Positions 45,376 to 57,779 of a stretch of 64,000 nucleotides of DNA are shown here, one piece after another. Below the pieces are notes generated by a model. The model was not told the origin of the DNA, ran no database searches, and saw only the letters and a list, made by a program, of their open reading frames with translations. Both the position numbers and the translations under genes were made by a program. Numbering within the stretch: position 1 is the stretch's first letter; the number at the start of each line of letters is the position of its first letter. The stretch covers positions 5,361,501-5,425,500 of the forward strand of contig JAPQWV010000051.1 of NCBI GenBank assembly GCA_027422505.1, read 5' to 3'. The DNA comes from Craterostigma plantagineum (lineage: Eukaryota > Streptophyta > Magnoliopsida > Lamiales > Linderniaceae).

Positions 45376-48300
45376 TGTTTTATTAACTGGATTTTGACAC
45401 TGTTTTGCGTTTAACAGGATCATTGGAGAAGTGGCACTTTCTGGGAAGCATTCGTGGATTTTCTCCGATGATTACGTAGCTAAGTTGTCCTCAACAGCCA
45501 ATGTGGTAATATTTAATAATTAATGGGTGAACGCCCATAATAGACTTTTTTTCAGGTTCATAATTGTAAAGTTATTTAACATTAATCTAGTTGGCAATTG
45601 TTGTTGCAGCATACTGATGGGTGGCACAGCCAGTTTGCTGCAGGCATTAAGGTGATAGAATTATCATATTTCTTATTGTCTACCTTGCTGATTTTACACA
45701 CGGAAGCTCTTTGGATTGTCTTAGAAAATGAAGTCTTGTCTTGCAGACTGTTGTAGTTGTTGCTGAACTTCCACATGGAATCTTGCAACTGGGCTCTTTA
45801 AAAAAGGTATGTTGCTCTATCATGCGAGGTTTAATTGGTTCATTTCTCTTTATCGTTTCCTTTTCGTGGTAGGAATTGTAAGTATGATAATTCCACGACT
45901 TGACCGTTTCACACATAAGGAGGCTAATCAAGTTGTCCATGGATAAATGACCTAATAACTTTCTTGTGAATCTTACATGTTGTTTATAAGAAATCTTTCA
46001 GATCTTTGGTTTTAATTCCGATTTGATTGACAAATCCGCATTACATTTGATATTGCTGTTTTCACTTATATTAGTACCCTTCTATGTAGAAGTAAAGCAT
46101 AAAAAAATATGTCAAGTAGACCATCTAATTTGCCATTGGGTTGTCGAAAAAACGCAAGGGAAAATGATTGTTATCGGTATTTTCTTGTGCGCCACCATAG
46201 ATGATGACGTAATTCCTAGCAGTTATCTTTAAAACCACTTAAAATGTCAGAAAATAGTTACTGTTTCTGTAACTTTGACTACTGAAAGTTCTTAATCTTT
46301 GGATACATCAGATCTGGAAAGACATGAAGGTGGTCAATCACATCAGAAATGTTATCTCCGAAATGCACCCTTCACCAACTGGTTCCATGTCCAGTTTATT
46401 ATACTATAACATGGAGGACATTTTTTTTGTATGTTCCCTCTCTATTCCTCTGTGTCCCTGTTCTCTATCACTATAATGCATAATGATGAACAACGTCTCA
46501 TTGAGCATATTATTTTGATATTATGTCTTTTCGGTAACAGTCAAATATGTGCGCAAGAAATGGTTCAGCAGGCTTCGATGAAGGCGAATCAAATGTTTCA
46601 TGGTCTCAATTCTTTTCATCTGCCCTTATTGGGGACAGCTCGGATAAAAGGAAGATGGCGCATGAACGAACCGAAGGCTCAGTTTCGGGTATTGAAACAT
46701 CAGTCCTCTCAAGTTCCGAAGGTGTTCTAAATAGCCAGCGTGGAAAAGCAAAGATTGGATCTTTCGGAGATACAGATTTTGGAAAGACTGTTGAACATCA
46801 TTTCGTGCCAGAAAATGTTGGCAATCTAGGGGAATCTAACAATCTCCGGGAGCTTCAGAACATGAAGCTGCATCATGATTTTGATAAACTCGAAGTGCCC
46901 ATCAAATCAAATCAGGTCGGGATAAGTGCTTCTTTACCTTTCTCCTTTTGTCCTGGCTATGAACTGTATGAAGCTCTAGGACACTCACTTCACAAACAGA
47001 ATGGGTATGTTTGGGACAAAACCTGTCCTGACATGGCCATCGACCCCTCCGAGGGCGTGGAGACCACAAGTAGTCTGCTAATGGAGAGCTCAGATACTCA
47101 CCTTTTAGATGCAGTTGTGTCCAAAGCAAGCCGTAAGGGGGAAGGAAGCAGCAAATCTTTTCACGAGGTTCCAAAACCTCATTTGAGTGCTGAGAATACA
47201 CCTTGCACGAGTTTCGTTACCTCAGGTTATTCGTTAGACCAAGAAACATCGGCTAGCCTAAATTCCGTTAAATGTGGTAGTAGAGGGAGCGCACAATCAA
47301 TCAAGACAAGTAAAAAGAGAGCTAGGCCCGGCGAGAGTGGCAGACCAAGGCCAAGAGACAGACAATTGATTCAAGATCGATTGAAGGAGTTGCGTGAACT
47401 TGTTCCTAATGGATCAAAGGTCTGAGAATTTTTGTGCATCTTTACTCCTTATTTATTTGATTGACAGTGAATTATAGCCAGGGATTCGTTAATGATACAG
47501 TGCAGCATAGATTCACTTCTGGAGAGAACGATCAAGCACATGGTCTTTTTGCAAGGCGTCACCAAGCACGCGGATAAGTTGAATAAGTGCTCTGCTTCGA
47601 AGGTAATGTACCTTTCTGTTCCAAGATTTATTTGCTAATAATTATCTAAATCATATGTGGGGATGGAACAAACAAGCAATCGCCTTTTATTGAGCTGGGT
47701 CCTTTACTAGTGACACCGCTGGAATTTTCTTTGTCTTCACCATCTTGACTCTTGAGTATCATAGAATTTGTAACACTGCAGTTGCTCAACAAGGAGACGA
47801 GTATGCAGAGATTTTCCTGCGGCAAGCAAGGATCAAGCTGGGCCGTGGAACTGGGAAACAGCCAAGAAGCTTGTCCCATAATCGTGGAAAATATAAATAT
47901 GAACGGGCAAATGTTGATCGAGGTTCTTCATTATTTCTCTTCGTAATTTCATCGATCCTTTTTTTTTTTGCTACAGCTACTTAATTTCCTATATTTGATA
48001 CAGATGTTGTGTGAGAAGTGCAACCAGTTTCTTGATGTAGCAGAAACCATCACAAGCTTGGGCTTATCTGTTCTCAAAGGCATCTCAGAGATCAGTGAAA
48101 ACAAGACGTGGATGTGTTTCTTAGTTGAGGTATTTAATTAAATTTACTGATATATGCTTGTCAGTATGCCATTCAACAAAGTAAACCCCATGAAATTAAC
48201 ATAGTAAAAAATCCCAACTCACCATAGCATACAACAAAGTAAAACATAACTCTATTCCTTTGTTGAACTGAAAGTCAAGATCAAACCCTTTATGATATCC

Positions 48301-48442
48301 ACGTTATATATTTCAAGAACTTCAACAGTGAAAGGCATAGGCTTTGCTTGTATGTACGTCGCAGAACAGTCGAAGCCTGCACCGAATGGACATCCTATGG
48401 TCGCTAATGCAGCTCGTTCAACGTTCAACCACTGATAAGTAG
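44837..48442 (+). CDS. bHLH transcription factor, LHW/EMB1444/bHLH155 family, 11 exons
   Basis: Exons: 44837-44934, 45054-45215, 45418-45505, 45610-45651, 45747-45806, 46312-46428, 46541-47419, 47501-47602, 47782-47922, 48004-48129, 48365-48442; all junctions are GT-AG and phases agree, giving about 630 residues. The second Met (44840) gives the family-like start MGSKSQQVLRSLCFNTDWDY. Residues 1-188 are the bHLH-MYC_N domain (TWEDAYY, LAKMSYQVFSPGEG, IKTVVVVAELPHG). The bHLH is at about 446-515 (RPRPRDRQLIQDRLKELREL, then SIDSLLERTIKHMVFLQ). The C-terminal ACT-like part ends HRMDILWSLMQLVQ. Relatives act in the nucleus, LHW with TMO5-type partners in vascular development. No break is seen. 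Confidence 0.93.
45343..45373. repeat. (GT)n microsatellite in intron 2 of the bHLH gene
   Basis: A run of GT dinucleotides about 30 bp long, 45 bp before the exon 3 acceptor. Confidence 0.95.
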
Positions 48443-49150
48443 TTGTGATTTTCAATGTTCTTGTCAAACACCTTAATTATGCGTTGAGTGTGTGATGCAT
48501 GTTGCTTCTTTTTTTCCTTTCCTCGGAAAGTAGCTATGTTGTTTATTTGTGAGAATATTCAACCTTTTTGACATTTTCGTAAGAATTCTGGGATTAGCTT
48601 TGCGCATCCTTTTCCTGTGGGACTTTTGGGAGTGTTGTCTGTCTTGTTTGTTGTAATAACAATATTCAAGCATTTTGATTTTGAACATCTTTTTCATCAG
48701 ATTTTGGCAGGTATTGTCCTTTCTTCCTTAAAAAATAGCCTTCGTTTCAAACTCCAAATGTGTAAGGAATATTGTTTTGGACAGATCCGAGCGTTCCCTA
48801 TTTTTATTAAATAAAAGGGAGTGTACCGAAAGTTACCAAAGTATCCCAACTTAAATTGGTTTTCGAGTAAAAAAAATTCAAAAAATTCGAATAATTATTT
48901 TTTAATTCGAGTAACATATTCAAGTAAAAAAAACTCAAAAAATAAAAATAATTATTCGATTTTAGTATTCGATTTTTTTTTCACTCGAATAATACTATTT
49001 TTCTACCTGAATTATACTCGAGTAACTCAATCCGAAGTCGAATAACTCAAATAAACCAATTTCTGTTCGAAAACGTCGATTTCAGCCTCAGAAACACCAA
49101 AGTTCACTCAGATTTGAGGTTAATATGTTTAATAATCACGAACCCATCGA
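48443..49150. other. 3' flank of the bHLH gene and TTCGAGTAA-rich AT DNA
   Basis: 48443-48800 should hold the 3' UTR. 48850-49080 is rich in TTCGAGTAA/ATTCGAATAA boxes that resemble those at 3858-4520. No gene recognised. Confidence 0.5.
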
Positions 49151-49154
49151 TTAA

Positions 49155-49995
49155 CACCTCATTTCGACATTTCGACGGAATAACCGTCGAAATACGAAAA
49201 TAAAAAATATATAATATTATACCGTCGAAAACCAAAAATAAAAAATATGTAATATTATATATTTCGACGGATTATCCGTCGAAATTCAAATCGAAACTGG
49301 AATGCTACGTTTGGATCGGGGGATTTCGATTTGAAATCCGAATTTCATTCAAATCACCCGTTTGGCAACCGCTCGGATTTGGATTTCGATTTCATCCAAA
49401 TCCGAGGAGAATCCGAGCGCTTGTCTTTTGATGGATTTGAAATTCGATCGGAACGGTCCGTTTTCGAAATACCAAATCTTGTCGTGCTTATTTTCTTAAA
49501 TAATAATTATTATTATTATTATTGATAAACGATGAGTCGAGCCGACCAGCGAGCTCGACGAACGACGAGTTGAGTCGGCCGACGAGATCGACGACATGAG
49601 TTAACTCAACTCGCGAGCTCGACGAGCCCGCTCGAGCTCGACGACCGATGAGTCGAGCCGGCTTGCGAACTCGACAACCGATGAGTCAAGTCGGCTCGCG
49701 AACTCGATGAGCCAGCTCGGGCTCGATGACCGATGGCTCAAGCCGGCTCGAGAGCTCGAGCACATTTTGAAATTCGGATTTCCGAAATCCTAACGTTTGC
49801 CAAACGGTGGATTTGGATTTAAAATTTGGATTTCAGAATTCATAATTTCAAATCACGGATTTCAATTCAAATACACCAATCCAAACGCAACCTTAATACA
49901 TTTATACACATTTCGACGGAGATTCCGTCGCAATTCAAAAATGGAAAATATATAATTTTATACATTTCGACGGAAATACCGTCGAAATATATGAA
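49155..49995. repeat. Four TTTCGACGG-N-CCGTCGAAA palindromes split by a MITE
   Basis: Palindromic units of about 24 bp occur at about 49167, 49258, 49909 and 49967 (ATTTCGACGGAATAACCGTC, then GAAAT, and variants), with AAAATATATAATATTATA between. The middle pair is separated by the GCGTTTGGAT-ended element at 49298-49893, which looks like an insertion. Confidence 0.75.
49298..49893. mobile_element. MITE with GCGTTTGGAT-type inverted ends
   Basis: Left end AATGCTACGTTTGGATC and the reverse complement of the right end GGTTGCGTTTGGATT pair over about 50 bp (GATTTCRATTTGAAATCCG follows). The centre has many GAGCTCGACGAGC boxes. Target duplication was not identified. Superfamily not assigned. Confidence 0.6.
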
Positions 49996-50394
49996 CTTTC
50001 ACTCGGACGGATCAAAATAATAATCAAACACTTCGAATTTTTTTTAAACACCTAATCACTTTTTCTAAATTAAAAACCATACCCTCCCTTTTTTTAATTT
50101 CACACAAAGTAATCGTATTTAACAAAATGTCCAATGGAATATTATTATACTCAGTAATCGGCTAATATAAGTGGTTGATAGGTGATTGTATAGTCAGTTC
50201 GCGAAATAGTATTCGCAAAATTCATATCTTTATTACAATTTTATTTTGTTTTTGCTCGATTTTATTTTTGGCATTAGACATCTTTTTATCCGGCAAGGAC
50301 TAAAATATTTTCCTCTAAAATGACACCCCTAAACACCTACTAAAATGAGACCACCTTCTTAAAAATAATTGATAAAGGCTATTTCCTGGGGAAT

Positions 50395-50867
50395 ATTCGG
50401 TCTGAACGAGCGGGCAATTACCCGCGCCCCGCGGGCTCCGATTTTTCAGGCCCGCCAGGAGGTGGGCCTAAAAAGCCCGCCCCCGCGCGGGCCGCGGGCT
50501 TCTGCGGGGCGGGGCGGGCCCGCCAATAATAATATTATATATTAATTGATAATTATATATATTTATATATAAATTATATAATTTTTAAATAAATTATATA
50601 ATTGTTTATATTTTTTTGGTAAGATTTTAAGATTCATAAAATTAAGAGATAAATTAATTAATATTTTATGAAGTTGAAATATATTAAATATATTTATTTA
50701 TTTATTTTTTGTTTTTCAGGTTTTTTTTTTTGTCTAAATTATGCGGGCTAAGCCCGCCGGGCCCGTGGCCCGCCAGTGGACGGGCGCGGGCCTAGCTTTC
50801 TTAAGCCCGCCGGTTGGCGGGCTAGCCCGGCCTGCCCTGCCGGCCCGTTTTGACAGGTCTATTCTGA
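50395..50867. mobile_element. hAT-like MITE with GCGGGCC(C)-rich ends
   Basis: Both ends are rich in GCGGGC/GCCCGC blocks facing each other (50412-50530 and 50743-50855) around an AT-rich core. The right end GGGCCGTTTTGACAGGTCT-like sequence (on plus GCCCGTTTTGACAGGTCTA) is typical of hAT MITEs. Flanks GTCTGAAC and TTCTGAAC may be a mutated 8-bp duplication. Confidence 0.55.
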
Positions 50868-50998
50868 ACCTTTTTTTAAGGAATATAAATATTCGTTTTC
50901 TAGATAAATATTTAATTAATATTAATGACATGGGTTGCATTCAAGTCTATTATCGTCCGTGGTAATCAATTTAAGACTTTTTTCGGCAGAGGAGATGT

Positions 50999-51684
50999 TA
51001 GGGGTGGGCATCGGGTCGGATAGTCGGGTATTGGGTAATTCAGGTTCGGGTAGTTCGGGTTTGGATTAAGATTTTCACTACCCGAACCCGACCCGATCTA
51101 CGGCGGGTACCCGCTTGTCGGGTATATTTCGGGTTCGGGTACCCGACGTCGGGTACCCGATTTTTAATTGATAAAATATGTGTAAAAATATTAAAACATT
51201 ATTGTATCCATGTTATATATTAAATATCACTTAAATATTTGGATGGTTTATTTTCGATAAATATAATATATACATATTTTATATGTTTATTTATAAAATT
51301 TGAATATATATTTTAAATTTTATAATAATATATACGTTGATAATAAAATATCGCTTGTTAATTATGCAATTAAAATAAGAAATTAATCGAAATATTATTT
51401 AAAACTTTAATATCACTCACGTTATATATTGATATCTAGATATATAATTATATTTTTTAATGTTTATAAATAAAAACTAAATATATTTTTCTAAATTAAT
51501 TTGTCGGGTACCCGAATAACCCGATCGGGTAGTAAATTACTACCCGATACCCGACCTGATTAATAATTATCGGGTATCGGATTCCCGATGCCCGACAAAT
51601 AACCCGAATTAACCGACCCGAACTACCCGAACCCGATCGGATTCGGGTATAACTCGAATACCCGAACACGCACGCCCATCCCTA
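50999..51684. mobile_element. hAT-type MITE with TAGGGGTGGGCA ends
   Basis: Left end TAGGGGTGGGCA and right end TGCGTG..CGCCCATCCCTA (inverse TAGGGATGGGCG) are standard hAT ends. GGGTACCCGA and CGGGTTCGGG boxes are dense near both ends. AGATGT flanks both sides as a partial target duplication. The core is AT-rich with no coding capacity. Confidence 0.8.
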
Positions 51685-51879
51685 GATGTGGTCCAAAGTC
51701 GGCCGATGTAATTGAATGAACATATCAAACATAGTACCCATACAAATCAAAGTCATAAAAAAACATTACTTTCATACCATATTAGATAGATGGTAGACCA
51801 CCAACCAAGAACAAAAAGCACAAAACACCATTAAACAACTTACAACAAAGCCCCAACTTCACCCAACACATAATAGTAA

Positions 51880-52058
51880 ATAATAAATTGGCCGACACTA
51901 TAGGCGATGATTGTGAAAACATCGTCGCCTAAAGGAAGCGGACGAATATTTTATTATTAATTTTTTTATTTTTATCAGTTTTACGCGACGGTTGTTGAGA
52001 AAAAGCGTCGTCTTTTATTATCAGAGATTATAAGCGACGGTTTGCCCCTGACAATTCT
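51880..52058. other. GCGACGGT-rich fragment in the 3' flank of the oxygenase gene
   Basis: CTATAGGCGATGATTGTGAA and ACATCGTCGCCTAAAGGAAG, then GCGACGGT-type boxes, resemble subterminal repeats of decayed CACTA elements. No ends are seen, so the assignment is weak. Confidence 0.3.
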
Positions 52059-53864
52059 TCATCGGATCCTAAAATGGGGCAAAGCCGACGAGTCGTCGAG
52101 CTGCCCCATTTTCTTCTTGTAATGCTCCGTATATTCGAGGAACATAAACTCCCTATACAACGCCGGCGTTTCCTCCGACAAAATCTCCTTAATCGGCGCA
52201 AAGGGTTTCCCTATCGCCCTAACGCTCGGCGTAAAAAAGCAAGCGACCGAAACCCTAGGCCCGACCGCTTGCGCGAGGACTCTGTGCTCCACGCTTACAA
52301 ATCTATCATTGCTGATAATCTGGCAAAAAAGTAACATAATATCATTTACCACTAAAAAAAAGAGTATTTTCACACAGAATACACACACATGCGGGATCCT
52401 GGAACGCCTACAGTTGTATGACTGTATAAAATATACTAGTATTTTAAGCACACTCGTTGCGTTGTGCATAGGTGAATATAGATATGTTATTTATATTTTC
52501 ATTCATTTTCGGATGAAAATCGTAAACTAAATGTTGATTATTTATAAGATCATTTTACGGGCATAATCGGAATAACGTAAAAACTTTAATAATAAAAAGT
52601 GTAGTTAAATAAAGGATTAAATTGTAACTAATGACATGAAATTGGCATAACAATTAATTTTTGGCATTTACTATGGTGGTCTGAGGCTTAATGTAATAGA
52701 TAGGTATATATATAACTTTCCTGCATGAGGTCGCCGATATTGGCGACAATGGCTCCACGGACGGGCGGCACGTCAACCCACTGGCCGTCGTGTAGAATCT
52801 GAAGGCCGCCAACACTGTCCTGCATGAGAAGCGTCAGAAAGGTCGTGTCGGAGTGCTTTGGCGTGCCAAGAGTCTTCTCGGGCTCTGGGCAGGCGGGATA
52901 GTACAAACAGGCCAGTACTTCGCTCTTCATGCACTCGAGGCTCGACAGGTAACCCTTGTTGAGCCCGAGGGCTTCCGACAACAGCTCTGCCATCGCTTCC
53001 CTTAGTTCGATCATGCACTTCACGTATTCTTGCACTTCTTTCCTAAGAATCAAATAGCATATTCGCGTAGCAATCTAGTAACTTTTAACTGGTCGTCTAA
53101 TTACTTTTTTACTCCTGTAATGTAGGGGTACAACGAATTCAGGGGGTGACATTACACATACAATAACTTTCAATAAGCAATTTAGTAACATTATACGCTG
53201 GACAAAATCTATTATCTGTATAATGCCAACTCCTAAATTATATATCCCTATAGTGCCACCATCCCTAAACTACCGGACTAAAAAATAACTAATTCCTTTA
53301 CATATATGTATATATATACCTGCATGGAAGAGGTATCTCCTCGGGATCGAGCATATCGTCCTGGTAAACGCAACTCAGTAAATCCCTCCAAGAGGCCGAC
53401 TGGCCTTGTCGGAGGGACCCAGTGACGCTGTTGAACTTCACTCTCTTTCGATTATCCGACGAATAAAATTCCTTCTTTTCCTCAGCAGGCATTTCGTGGA
53501 ACCTTCGAACGGCTTCTACCATGGAATCCATTAAATCTAACGAAACTCCATGGTTTATTACGTTAAAGAATCCCCACTCGTGGGCTGCCCGGCGGATTTC
53601 CTCCACGATTTTTGTCCTCTTCTCGGGATTCGTGTTGAACCCTCGGAGGTCGATGGTGGGCAGTTCGAGGGGTAAATCGGTCTTTTGGCAGGGATGGCTA
53701 TGCAGGGTTTCGACTGGGTGGACGAAGATTCTCGGGATTTTCGTTACGCCCGAGTCGACGAGGCCCTTCACGCCGGCCTTCGTCTCTTCGAATTGCTTTA
53801 TTTCTTGAGCCCATATTTGGTCTTGTTCTTGCTCGTTGGTGGTGGTGCTATGAGGAGCGACCAT
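52059..53864 (-). CDS. 2-oxoglutarate/Fe(II)-dependent dioxygenase, ACC-oxidase-homolog group
   Basis: Exons on minus: 53864-53320, 53042-52721, 52319-52059; joined they give 375 codons, the usual length. DIOX_N part: ELPTIDLRGF near residue 66 and HEWGFFNVINHGVS near 95. The Fe ligands are His245-x-Asp247 (PKHSDTTFLTLL) and His301 (SVEHRVLA); the 2-oxoglutarate-binding pair is Arg311-x-Ser313 (GPRVSVACFF). YYPACPEPE and NIGDLMQ are family marks. Intron 1 is GT-AG. Intron 2 has a normal TTGCCAG acceptor, but its donor reads CAG|GAAAGT instead of CAG|GTAAGT. If not spliced, the frame ends soon after NIGDLMQ and loses His301 and Arg311. Substrate is not predictable. Confidence 0.85.
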
Positions 53865-53963
53865 TTTTTTTTCTTTTCTGTGAAGAGGTTGGAGGATTTT
53901 TTTTTTATCTGATGTATTTGGACTAAAAGGGTTTTGAACATATGGTGGAGGACTTACCTTTGG

Positions 53964-53971
53964 TATTTATA
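53964..53971 (-). promoter_or_regulatory. TATA box of the oxygenase gene
   Basis: TATAAATA on the minus strand, 100 bp upstream of the ATG at 53864; normal plant spacing. Confidence 0.6.
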
Positions 53972-54480
53972 GAGCATTTTTCCTTTGTTTTCTTTTCTTT
54001 TTTAAACTTTAGACGGCATATGTGGATTTATTATGTCACGCTCAGGCTCATGTGAATAGTAAGCTCAATTATGTTAGGCTTTCGACTCTCTTATACAATA
54101 GGATATAACTTTAACTCCAATCAGAAAAATGACACGTAACACATTACACGATAGTCCAACCATGTTAAAACACATATAACACATGTCATATTTTTACTGG
54201 GAATTGGGTTATACCCCAATTAGATAGGTAAGCCAAGACCTTATGTTAGATTTTTGACACTAATTATCAATTCATTATTTATATAGTGCAAAGTACGGGT
54301 TTAGTAGGAAATAAAATATGTTATACACAATATAATTGATTAAATTTTAGGTGAAGTGATCACTTACTATGATGTCGGAACTCAAGTAGAGATGTCTTTT
54401 GTATGAATTCTCGTGACGGCTCTAAGTGGAACGCGGACATGTTGTAAATAAAATATATAAAATTAAGTTATGTTAAGAAT
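53972..54480. other. Upstream flank of the oxygenase gene
   Basis: No gene or clear repeat seen; presumably promoter sequence followed by intergenic AT-rich DNA. Confidence 0.4.
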
Positions 54481-54483
54481 ACT

Positions 54484-55028
54484 TAGAGCATCTCCAATCG
54501 ATACCCAAAAATCCAAAATGTATACTAAAAGTTCTCCAACAGTAGACCAAACGCAAACTCAAAATGCATTTTCGTCTTCTATCCTGTTTTCAACGCTGCG
54601 TTTGAGAATGAGATATCCCAAAAGATCGTTTGATATTATTTTCTATGTTTTTTTATATGAAAAAGATGGGTCTGAATGAGATACCCTATTTTTATTATAG
54701 TACCCATATAAAAAAAAAAAGAAATAAAAGTATATAAAAGGACTCCTGATATTATTAATTATTTTCTATGGTTTTTTTATATGAAAAATATTGAGTTTAC
54801 TATTAATTTTGTGACATTATTTTTCTAATGAATTGAAATAACAATGTGGTTTAATTTGTAAAGTTGTAAATTAAATGGATAATATTAAAATTGAGGTAGA
54901 AGAGAATATTGCAATAATGGTCTTTTGAGTTTGAGAATTGGTTTGTCGGTTGGAAAAGAATTACTGCATTTTGAGTTTGAGAATGCATTTGAGTTTGAGA
55001 ATGAGTTTTTCGATTGTAGATGGTCTTT
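54484..55028. mobile_element. MITE with AGAGCATCTCCAATCG-type ends
   Basis: Left AGAGCATCTCCAATCGA and the reverse complement of the right end AAAGACCATCTACAATCGA pair over about 18 bp. Inside, TCAAACTCAAAATGCA/TTTTGAGTTTGAGAATGC blocks face each other. GAGCATCTCCAA ends are common in plant MITEs. Target duplication unclear. Confidence 0.6.
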
Positions 55029-55109
55029 ACAACGTTGTTGAATTGGTCATTTAATAGGTTCAAATTGTTAAAAAGTCCTCTTAACTATAGGAGTTAAAAA
55101 TACTATTTA

Positions 55110-55115
<6 letters not shown>

Positions 55116-55165
<50 letters not shown>
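55116..55165. repeat. (AT)n microsatellite
   Basis: Perfect AT array of about 50 bp. Confidence 0.97.
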
Positions 55166-55169
<4 letters not shown>

Positions 55170-55885
55170 AAGAATTGCTTTTTGATTATGAGATTTTATA
55201 TAATTAACACGAGATGAGCACTCCTTCGGACATTTAGCTTGGTGTTTACTGTTTCGTAGAGAGCCAAACATTTTTCACGTTGTTTTCATTAATTTTTCAA
55301 ACATAATAAGCGACAAAAAGAAGCTTCTCATATGCTTTTGGGGGGTGAAACACAAGGTAATGCTTTTAAACATGTCTCAGTATATAAATATCGTTGCTTT
55401 TTGAATAAGATTCAACTATAGGCTAAGTTTTGATTAAAGAAAATAAGGGCTAAATTTCAAAATCAGTCAAAGCTAAAACTTTTATTTTCAAGTCTCTTAT
55501 ACACTACCCATGATATCAGAGGCCATTTGACATAATACCCTCTTAACAATAGTTTTAAACCAAACGAAAGAGCCACAAATCTTGAATTTTTTTGTGAATG
55601 CGAGTACAAGTGTAGTGATTGTATTGACAAACGGTTCATAGTGGAAAAAAATGAACCTCAAATCTATAGTAATTCTAGAAGTCCAAAAGTGTACTCCGAT
55701 AATTTATTTACACGTTATTAATTCGCGCCTAACTTCCTTGCATTTGCTTGATTAATTAATTATTTTGTTTTGTTTCTTTTTTTTTTCCAAAACCGTGGGC
55801 GTATAGTCAATTCTAGTAGGTTTTCTAGCATTGAAAAAAGGTATGGTGATATTACCTTTCACCTCTAGTTCGGACTTCCTCTTTA
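55170..55885. other. AT-rich intergenic region, nothing recognised
   Basis: No open frame with known motifs and no clear repeat ends between the AT array and the foldback element. Confidence 0.5.
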
Positions 55886-55887
55886 AG

Positions 55888-56810
55888 GGGGTGTTTGTTT
55901 TGGGGTGATCCTCCAAAACATCACCGTGATCCTCTCGTTGCTTCATCATCACCATGTTTGTTTAGGCTAGGTGATGAGTCATGACCGTAATGACAGATCA
56001 TCTAGGTGATGAAAATAGGGTGATATTCTACCTTTTGGATCACCCCGAAAAAGCTAAGTGATCTTACATCACGGTGATGGGGTGATCTTTCAAATTTTTA
56101 TTTGGACAACAATACCCTTAATTTGGTATTTATACCTAATATATCCTTATTCATATTTTAAGATATAATTAGAGTATTCAAATCTTAGTAATATATAATG
56201 TTATTTCATATTTTAATATATCATAACAGAGTTTGTTCTGCGGTGATATTTCATTTACATATCATGTGATAGTAGAATATCGTGTTTGTGTAATCACGGT
56301 GATGTGTGAGGTGATATTGCATAAATGTCATATTTAACCATACGAATATTTTCTAAATCATGTGGATTATATATATGTATGTATATATATATATATATTG
56401 AGAAGATATGTACATACTAATGGTTATATTTTAATATCGAGTTTAATATTTTTTAAGAATTAATAATAAGTTTTCGTATAGTTATTCAATATAATTAGTT
56501 ATTAAATATATTATTTTAAGATTTAAATAATCTAATATATAATTTTAAATATGAATAAGGATATATTAGGTATAAATGCTAAATTAAGGGGTGATGTCCA
56601 AATACAAATTTGAAAGATCTCCCCATCACAATAATGTAGATCACCTAGCTCTTTTGGGGTGATCCAAAAGGTTGCATATCACAATTTTTATCACCTAGGT
56701 GATCTGTCATTACGGAGATGACTCATCACCTATGCTAAACAAACATTGTGATGATAAATCGACTAGAGGATTACTGTAATGTTTTGGAGGATCATCCCAA
56801 AACTATTCCG
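55888..56810. mobile_element. Foldback-type MITE with about 260-bp inverted arms
   Basis: Left arm (55888-56160) and right arm (about 56540-56810) are inverse copies: GTTTTGGGGTGATCCTCCAA, CACCTAGGTGAT-type boxes, GGTGATGAGTCAT and ATATCCTTATTCATAT occur in mirror order. The core is about 380 bp of AT-rich DNA with no coding capacity. Long inverted arms fit a Mutator-type or foldback MITE. Confidence 0.8.
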
Positions 56811-56919
56811 TGATTTATTTCTTCATGTTTAGTATTGATTTGAAATTTCTTTCTGTTTAATAATATTTTGCGTGGAAAGGAAGAAAATAACCATGCTTTA
56901 TGTGTTTGAACAAGATGAC

Positions 56920-57430
56920 AAGTCATAATCGCATGAATTATACCAGCAAAATTCGTTATTATACTAATAAAATAGAAAATATACCAGTAATTGTACAAAC
57001 TATAGCAACTATTTCCGTTATTATACCAAGTCAATCACAAGAGTATGATATCAATAATTAACGTTATTCTAATTTATACCAATTCACGTGACATTATACC
57101 AACACTTGTCGCTATTATACCACATGTCGACTCGTTATACCAACAAATAACCGTTATTGCAATTTATACCTAAAAAAATGGACATTATACCAACAGTTCT
57201 CGTTGTTATACAAACCAATAATGTTATTGGAATTTTACAAATAAATTGGACACTGTACTAACTGTTGTCGCTATTATACCAACTGCTATCACTATAACAC
57301 CAGCAAATAGTGCTATTCCAATTTTTTGGAGACAGAATTTGACATTATACCAACTTCGTATAATAATGTTGGTATAATAACGACAATAGTTGGTATAGAG
57401 TCCAATTTCGCCTGTAAAATATTAAAATCG
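56920..57430. repeat. Degenerate TTATACCAAC repeat array
   Basis: About 30-bp units with cores ATTATACCA(A/G)C and GTTGTCGCTATTATACCA recur irregularly, turning to the inverse orientation after about 57355. Unit boundaries are not regular, so it may be a decayed element with internal repeats. Confidence 0.6.
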
Positions 57431-57635
57431 CGTTATTATTGGTTAATTAGCGATAACAGCTGATATAATATCCAATTTCGATTTGGAAAAAAGTATTTCA
57501 GTCCACACTGTTTGGGGCTATTAGACACACGTTTTCACAGAGGGGTATTGAACGGGAAGAAATAATTCGAAGAGTTACTGAATAAGAAATTTAAAATTCT
57601 AAGGGCACTGAAAGAAAATATCCCGTTATTGCAAA

Positions 57636-57638
57636 TCC

Positions 57639-57692
<54 letters not shown>
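57636..57692. repeat. (CT)n microsatellite
   Basis: Near-perfect CT array of about 57 bp. Confidence 0.97.
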
Positions 57693-57696
<4 letters not shown>

Positions 57697-57779
57697 CGAT
57701 CAAGGCTGAGTAAGAGCCAGCCCAGTACGTAGCCAGCCTAGTTGGATGCTGGCCCATGAAGGCACAATCCACTAAACCG

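Noticed and set aside
46902..47201. Minus-strand 99-codon frame inside exon 7 of the bHLH gene
   Set aside because: Shadow of the confirmed plus-strand exon; no motif.
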